From: CAZMVY01 sp964653435 | Lineage (GTDB): Bacteria; Planctomycetota; Phycisphaerae; UBA1845; PWPN01 | DNA: 64,000 nt | Direction: 5' to 3' | NCBI GenBank assembly: GCA_964653435.1 | Contig: CAZZFA010000018.1 | Span: forward strand, 1-64,000 | In this document: in pieces, positions 1-9,800 of the stretch | How the letters are laid out: the number at the start of each line of letters is the position of its first letter | Numbering within the stretch: position 1 is the stretch's first letter | Program-made: the position numbers and the translations under genes | Notes under the pieces: model-generated | What the model saw: the letters and a program-made list of their open reading frames with translations, nothing else | The model's database searches: none | What the model was told of the DNA's origin: nothing

Positions 1-195
1 AAGATGCACCGCGCACAAGGCGCGCCGCTCGCAAGGCGCACAAACGGCGCGACGCGAGACTCTACGCATTCAATCGCTGGGACCGGGCGCTCATCCCGCT
101 CTTGCCTTTGCGATCTGCCGGGCCGGCTTGAGCCAGGCATCCGACGCCTTCGCCATACACGCACCGCAAGTACGGCCATGCACCCTGCGGTCGCT
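1..195 (-). repeat. Interspersed repeat family A, copy 1
   Basis: A non-coding repeat of about 150-190 bp. Read on the opposite strand it matches 14884-15062 at roughly 85% by eye, including the shared blocks GCTCATCCCGCTCTTGCC and CGCCATACACGCACCGCAAG. A more degraded third copy lies at about 16290-16530. It shows no start codon with a ribosome binding site and no codon pattern, so I treat it as an intergenic repeat. The copy begins at or before the window edge. Confidence 0.75.
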
Positions 196-275
196 GGTGC
201 TTGCGGCGTACAGAGAATCCCTGGTGAGCCGCCGACATGCTTGGGGGCGAGGTGTACCGCAGGCCTGTCAAAGGG

Positions 276-362
276 GTCAGGAACTCTTCGCCGTCGAAAG
301 TGACCTCCTCCAGGGAAAGCGTGTCTTTTGCAGGACGTCCCCCCTTGCGAAAGGTTCCTGAC
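276..362. repeat. Imperfect palindromic repeat with GTCAGGAAC arms
   Basis: Arms GTCAGGAAC (276-284) and GTTCCTGAC (354-362) are perfect 9-bp inverted repeats around a 69-bp centre. Repeats with this 'ggggtcaggaac' end are common between genes in planctomycetes and are often thought to be REP-like. No second copy is visible in this window. It lies just upstream of the GNAT gene, and the open frame through it is not a credible gene extension. Confidence 0.5.
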
Positions 363-428
363 AGCTTTCACCTCCGTCCGGCGTCCCCGTGTTTGGTTGC
401 GGCCGAAGGTTGCGTTAGGATGCCCGTC

Positions 429-1373
429 ATGTTGGAGATTGCGCCATTGGCGGACGGCCGGCTCGACGCGCTGGCCGCGTTGTGGAACGAGACGATGACG
501 GCCGACCCGATGACGCGCGGCGAGCTCGAGCGGCGCTTCGTGTTCGACGCCAACGTCGGCCCGGACGGCATCGTGATCGCCATCGACGGGCGCGAGCCGG
601 TCGGCTTCTGTGTCGCGGCGGCGTATCAGCGGCCGTGCCCGCCCGACATCGATCCCGCCGGCGATCGGTCCTGGATCGTGGCGATCGGGGTGAAGCCGTC
701 CGCCCGTCGGCGGGGCGTCGCCCGGGCCATGCTGGAATATCACATTCGCCGTCTCGTCGCGGACGGGCGCAAGACGCTCACCGTGGCCACCTATCCGCTG
801 GGCTACGTGATCCCCGGCGTGGACGTCGCCGCCTACGCCGACGCCTTGGCGTTCTTCAAGGCAATGGCGTTCGCGGAACGCATCCGGCCGCTGGCGATGG
901 AGAACGACCTGACGCGGCTCACGATAAGCGACAAGGCCCGCGAGACGGAATCACGGCTGAGCGCGGAGGGCATCGTCGTTACGCCGTTCGATCCGATGTG
1001 GACGGTCCGCTATGTCCGCTTCATGCGTGAGGCGATGCCGTCGGACTGGCAGCGGATCGCGTGGCGAGACCTGACGGAGATCGGTCAGGGCAAGGTCGCG
1101 CCGCAGCGTGTCTTTATCGCCCACGACGCGTCGCGAGTCCTCGGCTACTGCCGCCACGAGGCCGGCCGGTTCGGTCCGTTCGGTGTGGCGGAGGCCGCCC
1201 AGGGCAAAGGCATCGGCACGGTTCTGCTGGCCAAAACGCTCACCGCCATGCGCAACCAGGGCGACAAACGCGCGTACCTCCTCTGGACCAGCGACGAAAC
1301 CGCCCGGCTCTACGCCCGCTTCGGCTTCAGAGAGTGGCGCCGCTTTGCGGTGATGCAGCGACAGATCGGCTGA
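429..1373 (+). CDS. GNAT-family N-acetyltransferase with two GNAT domains
   Basis: A 314-residue protein with two tandem GNAT folds. The first acetyl-CoA loop is IGVKPSARRRGVA at residues 86-98 and the second is FGVAEAAQGKGIG at residues 251-263. Both keep the (Q/R)-x-x-G-x-G/A pattern that binds the pyrophosphate of acetyl-CoA. Each half ends in the usual FY/LY-x-x-x-G-F region (LAFFKAMAF and LYARFGF). The start at 429 is chosen because AGGA lies 8 bases upstream; an ATG at 420 is too close to it. The frame is open further upstream but runs through a repeat. Family members transfer an acetyl group to a small molecule or a protein N-terminus; the substrate cannot be told. It stands alone, convergent with the RNase P RNA gene. 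Confidence 0.85.
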   Translation: MLEIAPLADGRLDALAALWNETMTADPMTRGELERRFVFDANVGPDGIVIAIDGREPVGFCVAAAYQRPCPPDIDPAGDRSWIVAIGVKPSARRRGVARAMLEYHIRRLVADGRKTLTVATYPLGYVIPGVDVAAYADALAFFKAMAFAERIRPLAMENDLTRLTISDKARETESRLSAEGIVVTPFDPMWTVRYVRFMREAMPSDWQRIAWRDLTEIGQGKVAPQRVFIAHDASRVLGYCRHEAGRFGPFGVAEAAQGKGIGTVLLAKTLTAMRNQGDKRAYLLWTSDETARLYARFGFREWRRFAVMQRQIG

Positions 1374-1466
1374 AGCGCGAGAAGGCGAAACGTGAACCGG
1401 CGCCCCGATGCGATACCGGCCGCGAACGGGTCGATCCGCCTCTCAAGATCCGCAATCCCAATGAAA

Positions 1467-1931
1467 AGTGGTGGAGCGGGCCTGTAAGCCGAATTCTGTC
1501 CAACGGTGCCACAGCGCACCGCCGTTGCCGGCGGCGCCGTCTTAGCCGTTGCGGCGATCATTCATCTGGGCCGGCCGTTGCCGGTCGGCTCAAGCGCCCT
1601 ACCCGCAGCTCTCGCGGCGGCAAGCGCCGCACGACACGGGCCGCGTCGCCGGTCCGCCCGAGGGCGGACCGATGGCTGCCTACGTGGGCTTGCTGGCGGT
1701 GGGGTTTACCGTGCCGTCGTTGTCGCCAACGACGCGGTGCGCTCTTACCGCACCGTTTCACCCTTGCCGGGGCCCGACCACGAAGGCCGGGCCCGTAGGC
1801 GGTCTGTTCTCTGTGGCACTTTCCCTCGGATCGCTCCGGGTCGCCGTTAGCGACCACCGTGCCCTGTCCAGTTCGGACTTTCCTCCCGCCGGGTCGCCCC
1901 GGCGAGCGATCGCCCGGCCCACTCCACCGAC
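1467..1931 (-). ncRNA. RNase P RNA (bacterial type A)
   Basis: This is the catalytic RNA that removes 5' leaders from tRNA precursors. On the minus strand the 5' strand GGTGGAGTGGGCC (about 1917-1929) pairs with the 3' strand GGCCCGCTCCACC (1470-1482) to form helix P1. The conserved core follows in order: GAGGAAAGTCCG, ACAG, AAGGGTGAAACGGTGCGGTAA, AGATGAATGATCGCC, and a 3' ACAGAATTCGGCTTACAGG. The RNA is about 460 nt, somewhat longer than the E. coli 377 nt, with GC-rich peripheral stems. A TACAAT box sits just upstream (1935-1940). The ends are estimated from P1 and the promoter. Confidence 0.95.
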
Positions 1932-1934
1932 CCG

Positions 1935-1940
1935 ATTGTA
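1935..1940 (-). promoter_or_regulatory. -10 element of the RNase P RNA gene
   Basis: TACAAT on the minus strand, six bases upstream of the expected first G of the RNA. I see no good -35 hexamer at the usual distance. Confidence 0.55.
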
Positions 1941-2047
1941 TCGCATCCGCCGCGGAACGGGTACGTCGCAGCGCGAGCGTCGGACGGACCGACGGATCAA
2001 CGGATGCGCGTGTCAAGGGACCATCTGAGTAGCGGTCGTCGGCGGGG

Positions 2048-2053
2048 TATAAT
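2048..2053 (+). promoter_or_regulatory. -10 box for a leaderless rsmD transcript
   Basis: A perfect TATAAT ends six bases before the rsmD ATG at 2060, so transcription should begin at or within a base of the start codon. There is no Shine-Dalgarno sequence. The -35 region (CTGAGT at 2025-2030, spacing 17) is weak. Confidence 0.55.
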
Positions 2054-2059
2054 GTCCTG

Positions 2060-2677
2060 ATGCGAGTCATTGCCGGACGATGGCGCGGGCGGCATCTGGT
2101 GGCGCCGCCGGGGGACAGTACGCGGCCGATGCTCGATCGGGCCAAGGTCGTGCTCTTCGATTGGCTGGGGTCCCGGCTGGCCCAGCCTGGGCATCTGCCG
2201 CCGATCGCCGTGCTGGACCTGTTCGCGGGGGCCGGCACCCTGGGGATCGAGTGTCTTTCGCGCGGGGCGGCGTACGCCTGCTTCATCGAGAAGGGGGCGG
2301 CGGCCGTCCATGCGTTGCAGGAGAATCTCACCGCGCTCGATGCCCGGGGCGAATGCACCGTCCTGCGCCGCGATGCTCTCTCCGTCGAGCTGCCGGCCCC
2401 GCCCGAGGGACGGTATTCGCTGATCTTCTTCGATCCGCCGTACCGCATGACGCAGGGCCTTTCGCCGGGCGACCCGGTCGTGCAGCGACTTGTCGAGCTG
2501 GGCGGTCACCCGGCCGTCGCCCCGGATGCCTGGCTTGTCGTACGGCAGGACTATCGTGCCGAGCCATTGCCGCCAGTGTTCAACTGGGAGCGGATCGAGC
2601 GGCGGATCGTCGGGAAGATGGCGTTGACGTTCCTCGCAAGGTCGCCCGGCGCACCACCGCACACGGCGGACTACTGA
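2060..2677 (+). CDS. rsmD: 16S rRNA (guanine966-N2)-methyltransferase RsmD
   Basis: This enzyme methylates N2 of G966 in the small-subunit rRNA with S-adenosylmethionine during 30S assembly. The 205-residue product has the usual family length. It opens with MRVIAGRWRGR, typical of RsmD. The SAM-binding motif I is VLDLFAGAGTLGIE at residues 51-64, and the catalytic N2-methyltransferase motif DPPY is at 125-128. The start at 2060 fits the family N-terminus exactly; a TATAAT box six bases upstream suggests leaderless translation. The gene is divergent from the RNase P RNA gene and is followed by a YfhO-type gene in the same direction with its own likely promoter. Confidence 0.95.
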   Translation: MRVIAGRWRGRHLVAPPGDSTRPMLDRAKVVLFDWLGSRLAQPGHLPPIAVLDLFAGAGTLGIECLSRGAAYACFIEKGAAAVHALQENLTALDARGECTVLRRDALSVELPAPPEGRYSLIFFDPPYRMTQGLSPGDPVVQRLVELGGHPAVAPDAWLVVRQDYRAEPLPPVFNWERIERRIVGKMALTFLARSPGAPPHTADY

Positions 2678-2696
2678 TCGCGCAAAGGTTCCCGCC

Positions 2697-2724
2697 TTGT
2701 CGGTCTCCGGACTTTCGCGATAAT
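2697..2724 (+). promoter_or_regulatory. Candidate promoter for the YfhO-type gene
   Basis: TTGTCG (2697-2702), a 16-base spacer and GATAAT (2719-2724). Its position, about 40 bases ahead of the ATG at 2771, suits the downstream gene. Confidence 0.4.
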
Positions 2725-2770
2725 GCCCGCGGGCAGCAGTCCGGCGTTCCCTGTACCGGGTAGTGTGCGT

Positions 2771-5449
2771 ATGAAGTGGACCTTCCCGCGGTTCGCCATC
2801 CTGTTGGCGATTGTGCTCCTGATCTGGTTCGGCCCTTCGGTCTTTGGCGGGAAGGTTTTTCTGCCGCTCGACCTGCTCTGGCAACACCCGCCGAACACGC
2901 CGCCGCCCGGCGTCCAGGGCGTCCACAACTACCTCATCGGCGACATGCTGTACGAGAACTACACGTGGAAGCTGTGGCGGAATCGCGCCCTGGCTGCCGG
3001 CGAGGCGCCTCTGTGGAATCCCAACGCCTTCTGTGGTCACCCGTTGTTCACGACGGGGCAGGCCGCCGTCTTCTATCCGCTCGATGTGGTCTTCCTGCTG
3101 ATGCCGCTGCCCTACGCGTATGTCGTCTTCGCAATCCTGCATCTCTGGCTGGCCGGCCTCTTTCAGTACGCGTTTCTGCGCGGGATCGGCGTCGGCGGCT
3201 TCGGGGCGGCGGCCGGCGGGCTCCTCTTTGCCATGTGCGGCTTCTTCGCGACGAAAATGGTCTTCCCGATGCTGCTGGGCTCGGGCATCTGGCTGCCGCT
3301 GATGCTGCTGTGGATCGTAAAGCTCTCGGGAGACTGTCGCGATTCCGCCCCGACCGGGGCGCCTCGTCGTTTGTCGCCGGGCTCGAAGGATGGCGACGAG
3401 CCGGCGAAATGCGGCCCGTCCTCTCGTACCTGGCGGACGACCGGCGTCCGAATCGCCGTCGGCGCGATCATCTTCGCGATGCCGCTGCTGGCGGGCTTCT
3501 TCGAGATCGCCTTCTACGCGTACATTACGGCCGCGCTCTTCGCGCTGGCGCGCTGCGTGCATCTGTGGCGTACGACGGCTGCCGCCGTATCGGCGCCGGT
3601 CACGGGGCCGACGGATTCAGCGGCGTGCGTCGGGCATCGCACACCCGGCATCGGTCCCTCGCGGCGATGCGCCGCATTTCTCGGTCAGGCCTTCTTCGTC
3701 GCTGTCCTGGCGGCGATGCTGACCGCGCCGCAGATTCTGCCGTTCCTGCAGGTGAAGGATCTCAATATCCGCGCCGGCCAGGCGGACTACAAACGCACGG
3801 TAGCCCAGGGGCTCGACGCGGAGAACCTGCTCGTGGCCCTCGCCCCCGACATCTTCGGAAACCCGGCGCGACATACCGCGTGGGACTTGCGCGGAAAGGA
3901 GAGCGTGCCCATCCGTTCGCGCAACGGCGCAGACAGTTACTATTTCGGCACGAAGAACTACGTCGAGAACGGGTGTTACATGGGGTTGCTGCCCCTGCTT
4001 CTGGCGCCGCTGAGCTTGCGCATCCGGGGACGGCATCGCGTCTTCTTCTGGTTCCTGCTGGCTCTCTCGCTGGCTTTTGCCTTCGTGACCCCGCTCTATG
4101 CGCTTCTCTACCACACCGTTCCCGGCATCAAGCAGGTCCGCACGCCGTTCCGCTGGCTCTTCGTCTCGACCTTCGCCGTCGCCTCGCTGGCGGCGATCGG
4201 CGCCGAGCATTGGTGGAACAGGCTGCGCGAGGCGGCCGGCGCCGGCGGTCGCGTGATCGCAGCCGGCCTGATCCTCGTGCCGCTCGTCCTGCTGGGGGCG
4301 GTCTTGGCGGTCCTTTTCGTTCCGGATGCCGGCCGGTTGCTCGCCGAGCGGGCGATGAGTGCTGTGCCCCGGTTGCGTTCCGCCTTCACGGATGAGTGGG
4401 CGCTGGCCGGCTTTCTGTGGGAAAACGCGTTTCGCTTCGCGGTCTTTCTCCTCGCGGCGGCGGCGGTGATCGCGCTGGCCTACGTGCGGGCATGGGGACG
4501 TGCCGGGGCGGCCCTCCTCTCGCTCGTGTGCCTCGGCGTGCTCGCGGTCGATGTGGGCTTGTCCGATTCCGATTTCAACACGCAGTCCGACCCGGCGTGG
4601 CTCGATCGCGTCCCGCCGTCCGTGCGATACCTTCAGGCGGACAGGGACCGCTTCCGCATCTGCCGCTTCGGCCCGACAAAGGTGCTGTATCCGAACCTTC
4701 CGGCGATCTACGGTCTCCAGGACGTCGGCGGCTACGACTCGATCATCCTCACCGACTACGTCCGCTACCTGGAGGCGATCGAGCCGCAGTACCTCCTCAT
4801 CTACAACATCGTCCTGGGTTTCGACCGGCCCGCCTCGCTCGATTCGCCGCTGCTGCCGCTGCTGAACATCCGCTACATGCTGACCGCCGGGCGGATCGAT
4901 CATCCGGACTGGGAGCTTGTTTTCGACGAGGGCATGCGGATCTACCGCAATCGGCGCGAATGGCCCCGGGCCTTCATGGTGCACAGTGCCCAGCGTGCCG
5001 CGTCGCTGGAAGACGCCCTGCAGCGAATCAAGAGCGGCGCCGTAAACGCCGCCACGACGGCCGTGCTCGAGAATCCGCCCGACGGGGTGATCGAGTCGCT
5101 CTCCGCCGTGCCGGGCGCCGCGACCTCGGTCAACATCGCGCGCTACCGCTTCAACACGGTGGACCTCGCCGTCACCGCCGACCGACCGGGCATCGTCGTG
5201 CTGTGTGACGTCATGTATCCGGGGTGGCGGGCCTACGTGGACGGCCAACCGGCGGCGATCCTGAAAGCCGACGGCATTTTCCGCGGCGTGAAGGTTCCCG
5301 CCGGCGAGCATCGCGTGAGCTTCCGGTTCGAGCCCGAGCCCCTTCGCCGCGGGATGATGCTCCTGGGGGCCGGCCTGGGTATCATGCTTGCGCTGGTGAT
5401 ATTGCCGCGGCTGCGGCGGGGGCGGGAGGTTGCAGCGGCGGATGGGTGA
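2771..5449 (+). CDS. YfhO-family membrane protein (GT-C fold glycosyltransferase-like)
   Basis: An 892-residue integral membrane protein. The N-terminal two thirds holds about a dozen hydrophobic segments. The first runs from residue 9, with the motif PLDLLWQHPP after it, and NPNAFCGHP and FYPLDVVFLL follow, as in YfhO proteins. The C-terminal region is soluble and ends with the family signature CDVMYPGWRAYVDG followed by GIFRGVKVPAGEH. YfhO proteins are thought to transfer sugars from lipid carriers in the outer leaflet; in Bacillus the homologue modifies lipoteichoic acid. Two hydrophilic loops, near residues 195-235 and 275-305, look inserted. The ATG at 2771 is preferred over 2723 because it puts the first membrane segment at the N-terminus. 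A dolichyl-phosphate-type glycosyltransferase follows, a natural partner that would supply the lipid-linked sugar. Confidence 0.85.
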   Translation: MKWTFPRFAILLAIVLLIWFGPSVFGGKVFLPLDLLWQHPPNTPPPGVQGVHNYLIGDMLYENYTWKLWRNRALAAGEAPLWNPNAFCGHPLFTTGQAAVFYPLDVVFLLMPLPYAYVVFAILHLWLAGLFQYAFLRGIGVGGFGAAAGGLLFAMCGFFATKMVFPMLLGSGIWLPLMLLWIVKLSGDCRDSAPTGAPRRLSPGSKDGDEPAKCGPSSRTWRTTGVRIAVGAIIFAMPLLAGFFEIAFYAYITAALFALARCVHLWRTTAAAVSAPVTGPTDSAACVGHRTPGIGPSRRCAAFLGQAFFVAVLAAMLTAPQILPFLQVKDLNIRAGQADYKRTVAQGLDAENLLVALAPDIFGNPARHTAWDLRGKESVPIRSRNGADSYYFGTKNYVENGCYMGLLPLLLAPLSLRIRGRHRVFFWFLLALSLAFAFVTPLYALLYHTVPGIKQVRTPFRWLFVSTFAVASLAAIGAEHWWNRLREAAGAGGRVIAAGLILVPLVLLGAVLAVLFVPDAGRLLAERAMSAVPRLRSAFTDEWALAGFLWENAFRFAVFLLAAAAVIALAYVRAWGRAGAALLSLVCLGVLAVDVGLSDSDFNTQSDPAWLDRVPPSVRYLQADRDRFRICRFGPTKVLYPNLPAIYGLQDVGGYDSIILTDYVRYLEAIEPQYLLIYNIVLGFDRPASLDSPLLPLLNIRYMLTAGRIDHPDWELVFDEGMRIYRNRREWPRAFMVHSAQRAASLEDALQRIKSGAVNAATTAVLENPPDGVIESLSAVPGAATSVNIARYRFNTVDLAVTADRPGIVVLCDVMYPGWRAYVDGQPAAILKADGIFRGVKVPAGEHRVSFRFEPEPLRRGMMLLGAGLGIMLALVILPRLRRGREVAAADG

Positions 5450-5540
5450 GCGAGTGTAATGGGCCGCGGCGCAGGGCCTCCTGCTTTTCCCGCGTTCTCC
5501 TTTTGTCTCGGTGCGTGTTTCGGCAGGGTTCGAGCATTCG

Positions 5541-6323
5541 ATGAGCAGCGGCGCGACCTCCGTATCCATCGTGATCCCGGCGTACAACGAACAGGGCGAT
5601 ATCGCCGACGCTCTGGAGAGGATCCTGGAGTTCGCCGCCGCCTCGCCGGGGATTGGCGAGATCATCGTCGTGGATGACGGCTCGACGGACGACACGGCGG
5701 CGATTGTCGAGGCCACCCGGCAGCGGCTGATGGATTCACCCGTGGCGCTGCGGCTGGTCCGCCACCCGCGTAATCTCGGCAAGGGCGTTGCCGTTCGCAA
5801 TGGCATCCTCGCGGCTACCGGCGATCTCGTTCTGTTCACCGACGCCGACCTCTCCGCCCCGATCACGGAAGCGCCGCGATTGCTCGATCCCGTCAGGCGA
5901 GGCGAATGCGACATCGCCATCGGCTCCCGTGCCCTGGATCGTCGCCTCATCGGCGTCCGCCAGGGTTTCTTCCGCGAAAGCGCCGGGAGGATCTTCAATG
6001 TCCTGGTTCGCGTCCTGACGCGCCTGCCAATCCGCGATACGCAGTGCGGGTTCAAGGTCTTTCGCCGGCAGCCGGCCCTGCCCGTTTTTCAGGCGCAGCG
6101 AATCGGCGGCTTCGCCTTCGACGTGGAGGTCCTGTACCTCGCGCAGCGCCGTGGCCTGCGAATCCGCGAGGTCCCCGTACGCTGGAACCACGTCTCCCAC
6201 ACGAAGGTCCACCTCGTCCGGGACTCGCTGCGGATGTTCCTCGACGTTCTTCGCATCCGCTGGCGCGCGTTGCGGGGCGGCTGCGGCGATACGCAGGCCC
6301 GGGCGGATTCCGGAGGCGCGTGA
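5541..6323 (+). CDS. Family 2 glycosyltransferase, dolichyl-phosphate glucosyltransferase-like
   Basis: A 260-residue GT-A enzyme. SIVIPAYNEQGDI (residues 9-21) and IVVDDGSTDDT (42-52) bind the nucleotide-sugar, DADLSAP (101-107) holds the DxD-type metal site, and RDTQCGFKVFRR is the acceptor-side motif typical of the Alg5/polyprenyl-phosphate glycosyltransferase branch. There are no membrane segments at the C-terminus, so it is probably peripheral. The likely reaction is transfer of a sugar from a nucleotide donor to polyprenyl phosphate. It lies 91 bases after the YfhO-type gene on the same strand, suggesting a shared lipid-linked sugar pathway. A GTG at 5511 would add ten residues; the ATG at 5541 fits the family start better. 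Confidence 0.88.
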   Translation: MSSGATSVSIVIPAYNEQGDIADALERILEFAAASPGIGEIIVVDDGSTDDTAAIVEATRQRLMDSPVALRLVRHPRNLGKGVAVRNGILAATGDLVLFTDADLSAPITEAPRLLDPVRRGECDIAIGSRALDRRLIGVRQGFFRESAGRIFNVLVRVLTRLPIRDTQCGFKVFRRQPALPVFQAQRIGGFAFDVEVLYLAQRRGLRIREVPVRWNHVSHTKVHLVRDSLRMFLDVLRIRWRALRGGCGDTQARADSGGA

Positions 6324-6493
6324 GGGCTTCGATGAGGCCGTTGCGGTTTGTTGTGCGGTTTGTTGTACGGACGGCAAATCGAGCATATCGCCGGGCAACG
6401 CTGACACAATCACTGAAGTCGGGCAATCGAGCGGAATCGCCGGAAGTGGCGTTGCTGGCGAGAGTAGTGAACCGCTGTCACTTCGTGAACGAC

Positions 6494-6566
6494 TGAGCGC
6501 GCCAGGACTCGAACCTGGGACCCACGGCTTAAAAGGCCGTTGCTCTACCGACTGAGCTACGCGCCC
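6494..6566 (-). tRNA. tRNA-Lys (UUU)
   Basis: A full cloverleaf on the minus strand. The acceptor stem GGGCGCG pairs with CGCGCTC with one G-U pair. The D arm contains GCTCAGTCGGTAGAGC. The anticodon stem ACGGC/GCCGT carries the loop CTTTTAA, giving anticodon TTT. The T arm is CCAGGTTCGAGTCCTGG and the discriminator base is A. The gene is 73 nt and CCA is not encoded. Confidence 0.97.
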
Positions 6567-6871
6567 GGGTCTCTGTTGGCCATGGACCTGCGAAGCGCCC
6601 ATCCGTCCGGGTCCGTCCGCCGTGAATGCCCCGCACGCTGCCGGGTGGATCGATGCGACCGGACAGCCGGCCGCTGCGGGCAGACGGCGACGAACGCAAT
6701 GCGCTTCGCAGCCTTACCTCAACGGTAGGATAGCCGGAAATCGGCCGGTCGCCAAGCGCTCCGGCCGACTCGAACCGCGAGAGGCGTCCGTTTCTCCGCG
6801 CCGGGAGCGCCGCGTCTGTGCGGGCCAGACCCGCGAACTGCACGGGCGTCGCCCGCCGGTGTCCGTTCGTC
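6567..6871. other. Intergenic, no gene seen
   Basis: About 300 bases between tRNA-Lys and the 3' end of the RND pump gene. I see no credible open frame with a ribosome binding site, no clear terminator and no repeat shared with the rest of the window. The tRNA promoter should lie in its left part, but no convincing boxes stand out. Confidence 0.5.
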
Positions 6872-9800
6872 TTATTCCGCCGGCGGCATCGTGTGGCCGC
6901 CGGAATCGTGGCCGGCCGGGTGCTGCCCGGCCGCGGCTGCCGCCTTGCCCTTCTTCGACTCTCGCCACGCCGAGAGACCCTGGAGGCAGTAGTAGAATAC
7001 CGGCGTCAGGAAAAGCCCGCACAGCGTCACGCCGAGCATGCCGGCCAGGACCGCGATACCGAGCGTCCGTCGCATCTCCGCCCCGGCGCCCGTCGCCGTG
7101 GCCAGCGGGACCACGCCGAGGATGAACGCGAACGAGGTCATCAGGATCGGTCGCAGCCGCAAATGCGAGGCCTCCACGGCGGAGTCCCTGACCGACAGGC
7201 CGTGTTCATGCTGCTGCTTGGCGAACTCGACGATGAGCACGGCGTTCTTGCACGCCAGGCCGATGAGCACCACGAAGCCGATCTGGACGAAGATGTTGTT
7301 GTCGATCCCGTAGAGCGAGACGCCGAGCAGTGCAAACGAGATGCTCAGCGGTGCGATCAGGATGATCGACAGCGGGAGCAGCCAGCTCTCGTACTCGGCC
7401 GAGTGCGTGAGGAAGACGAACAGCACGCACAGCGGGAAGATGAAGATCGCCGTATTGCCCGCCAGGATCTGCATGTACGTCAGTTCCGTCCACTCGATCT
7501 TCATCGACTTCGGGAGCACCTGGTCCGCCACATCCTGCATGATCGAGATCGCCTGACCGGAGCTCACGCCCGGCGCGGTGTTGCCGTTCACGGGCGCGGC
7601 CGGGTACATGTTGTACCGCGTATACAGGAGCGGTCCGCTCACTTCCGTCACGTCCGCCAGGGCGCCCAGGGGAACCATGTCGCCCTTGGGGTTGCGGACC
7701 TTCAGCTTCTCGATGTCGGCGGCGCGATAGCGGAATCGGGAGTCCGCCTGCGCGTTCACCTGCCAGCTCCGGCCGAACTCGTTGAAATCGTTGACGTAAT
7801 AGCCGCCCAGGCTGGCCTGCAGCGTGTTGAAGACGTCGCCGAGGGGCAGACCCAGCGTCTTGCACTTTGTTCGATCGATGTCCACGTACAGTTGCGGTGT
7901 GTTCGCGCGGAACATGGAGAAGACGCCGGCGAGACCGGGCTGCCGGTTGGCCTTTTCGGTGAGGGTTTCCGTCTGGCCCTGGAGCGCCGCCAGGCCGTTG
8001 TTGCCGCGATCCTCGACCATGAGCTTGAATCCGCCGGCGCTTCCGAGGCCGTCTACCGGGGGCGCGCCGAACACGGCGACCTGGGCCTCCTGGATCTGCC
8101 GGTAGAACTCGCGTCGCAGCTTCGCCGCGATGCGGTCGCCGTAGAGCTCCGGAGAGCGGCGGTGCTCGAAGCCGTCGAGGATCACGAACATCGATGCGAA
8201 GTTGGACCCGTTCACGTTCAGGAGGAACGACTGGCCGGCGACGCTCACCGTGTGCCTGACTCCTTTCGTGGCGAGGGCCATCTCGTCCATCTTCGCGACG
8301 ACCGCCTGCGTCCTTTCGAGGGACGCGGAGTCGGGCAACTGGACGTTGACGAGCAGGTAGCCCTTGTCCTGCGACGGGATGAACCCCGTCGGCACGGTCA
8401 TCAGGCCGTGGCAGGTGGCGTAGAGCAAGCCGCCGAAGACCGCGAGGGCCACCACCGTGCCGCGGATGACGAAGCGCACGGTGTGTCGGTACCCGTTCGT
8501 GACCCAACCGAACGCCGCGTTGAACGCCCGGAAGAACCAGCCGAAGAGCAGGTTCATGGCGCGAGTCAGGAAATCCCGCTGCGGCTCGCGGGGTTTCAGC
8601 AGCAACGCCGCCAGGGCCGGACTGAGCGTCAGCGAGTTGAACGCGGAGATCAGCGTGGCGGTCGCGATGGTCAGGGCAAACTGCCGGTAGAACTGGCCGG
8701 TAATGCCCGAGATGAACGCCACCGGGATGAAGACCGCGCTGAGGCCGAATGCGATCGCGATGACCGCGACGGTCACCTCCTCCATCGATTTGTACGCGGC
8801 CTGCCGCGGCGAAAGGCCGCGTTCAATCCACCGCTCGACGTTCTCGACCACGACGATCGCATCATCCACTACAATGCCGATCGCCAGCACCAGGCCGAAG
8901 AGCGAAAGGTTGTTCAGGCTGAAGCCGAGCAGCGCCATGACGGCAAACGTGCCGATCAGCGAAACGGGCACGGCGACGAGCGGGATCAGCGTGGAGCGCC
9001 AGTTCTGAAGAAACACGAGCACGACGATCGCCACCAGGATGAAGGCGTCGCGCAGCGTTTTGACGACTTCGTGGACGGACTCGCGGATGAACGGCGTGGT
9101 ATCGTAGACGATGCGATAGTCGAGACCGTCGGGGAAACGTTGTCGAAGCTCCTCCATCCTGGCCCGGATCCGATCGGCCGCCGCCAGGGCATTCGAGCCG
9201 GGAAGCTGAAAGACGGCCAGGCCGACCGAGGGCTTGCCGTCGAGCGTGCAGCTCTGGTCCCGGCTCTTGGCGCCCAGCTCGACGGAGGCGACGTCCCGGA
9301 GTCGCGTGAGCGCGCCGTCGGCGCCGGTCTTGACGATGATGTCCGCGAACTGCTCCGGATCGCTCAGGCGGCCGAGGGTGCTCACCGTATACTGGAAGTC
9401 CTGTCCGGCCGGCACGGGCGGCTGCCCGATCTGGCCGGCGGCCACCTGGACGTTCTGCTCCTTCACCGCGCTGATCACATCCGTTGTCGTCAGACTCCGT
9501 GCAGCGAGCTTCTCCGGGTCGAGCCAGATGCGCATGCTGTAGTCCTGCTGACCCAGGAAGGCCACATCCCCCACGCCGTCGATCCGGGCCAGCTCATCCC
9601 TGATCTGAATCGTCGCGTAGTTGCTGAGGTAAAGCTGATCATACCGGCCGTCCGGCGAGACCAGGTTCACCACGAGCATGATGTTGGGCGACTTCTTCTT
9701 CGTGATCACGCCCGTCTGCTTCACGACGTCCGGCAACGTCGGCATCGCGATGGAGACGCGGTTCTGCACCAGCACCTGGGCCATGTCGAGGTTGGTACCG

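Noticed and set aside
1378..1930. Open frames across the RNase P RNA on both strands
   Set aside because: They are explained by the RNA gene; translated products show no family likeness.
3617..6055. An 800-codon frame on the minus strand across the YfhO and glycosyltransferase genes
   Set aside because: It lies fully opposite two recognised genes, and its Arg/Gly/Pro-rich product has no likeness to a protein.
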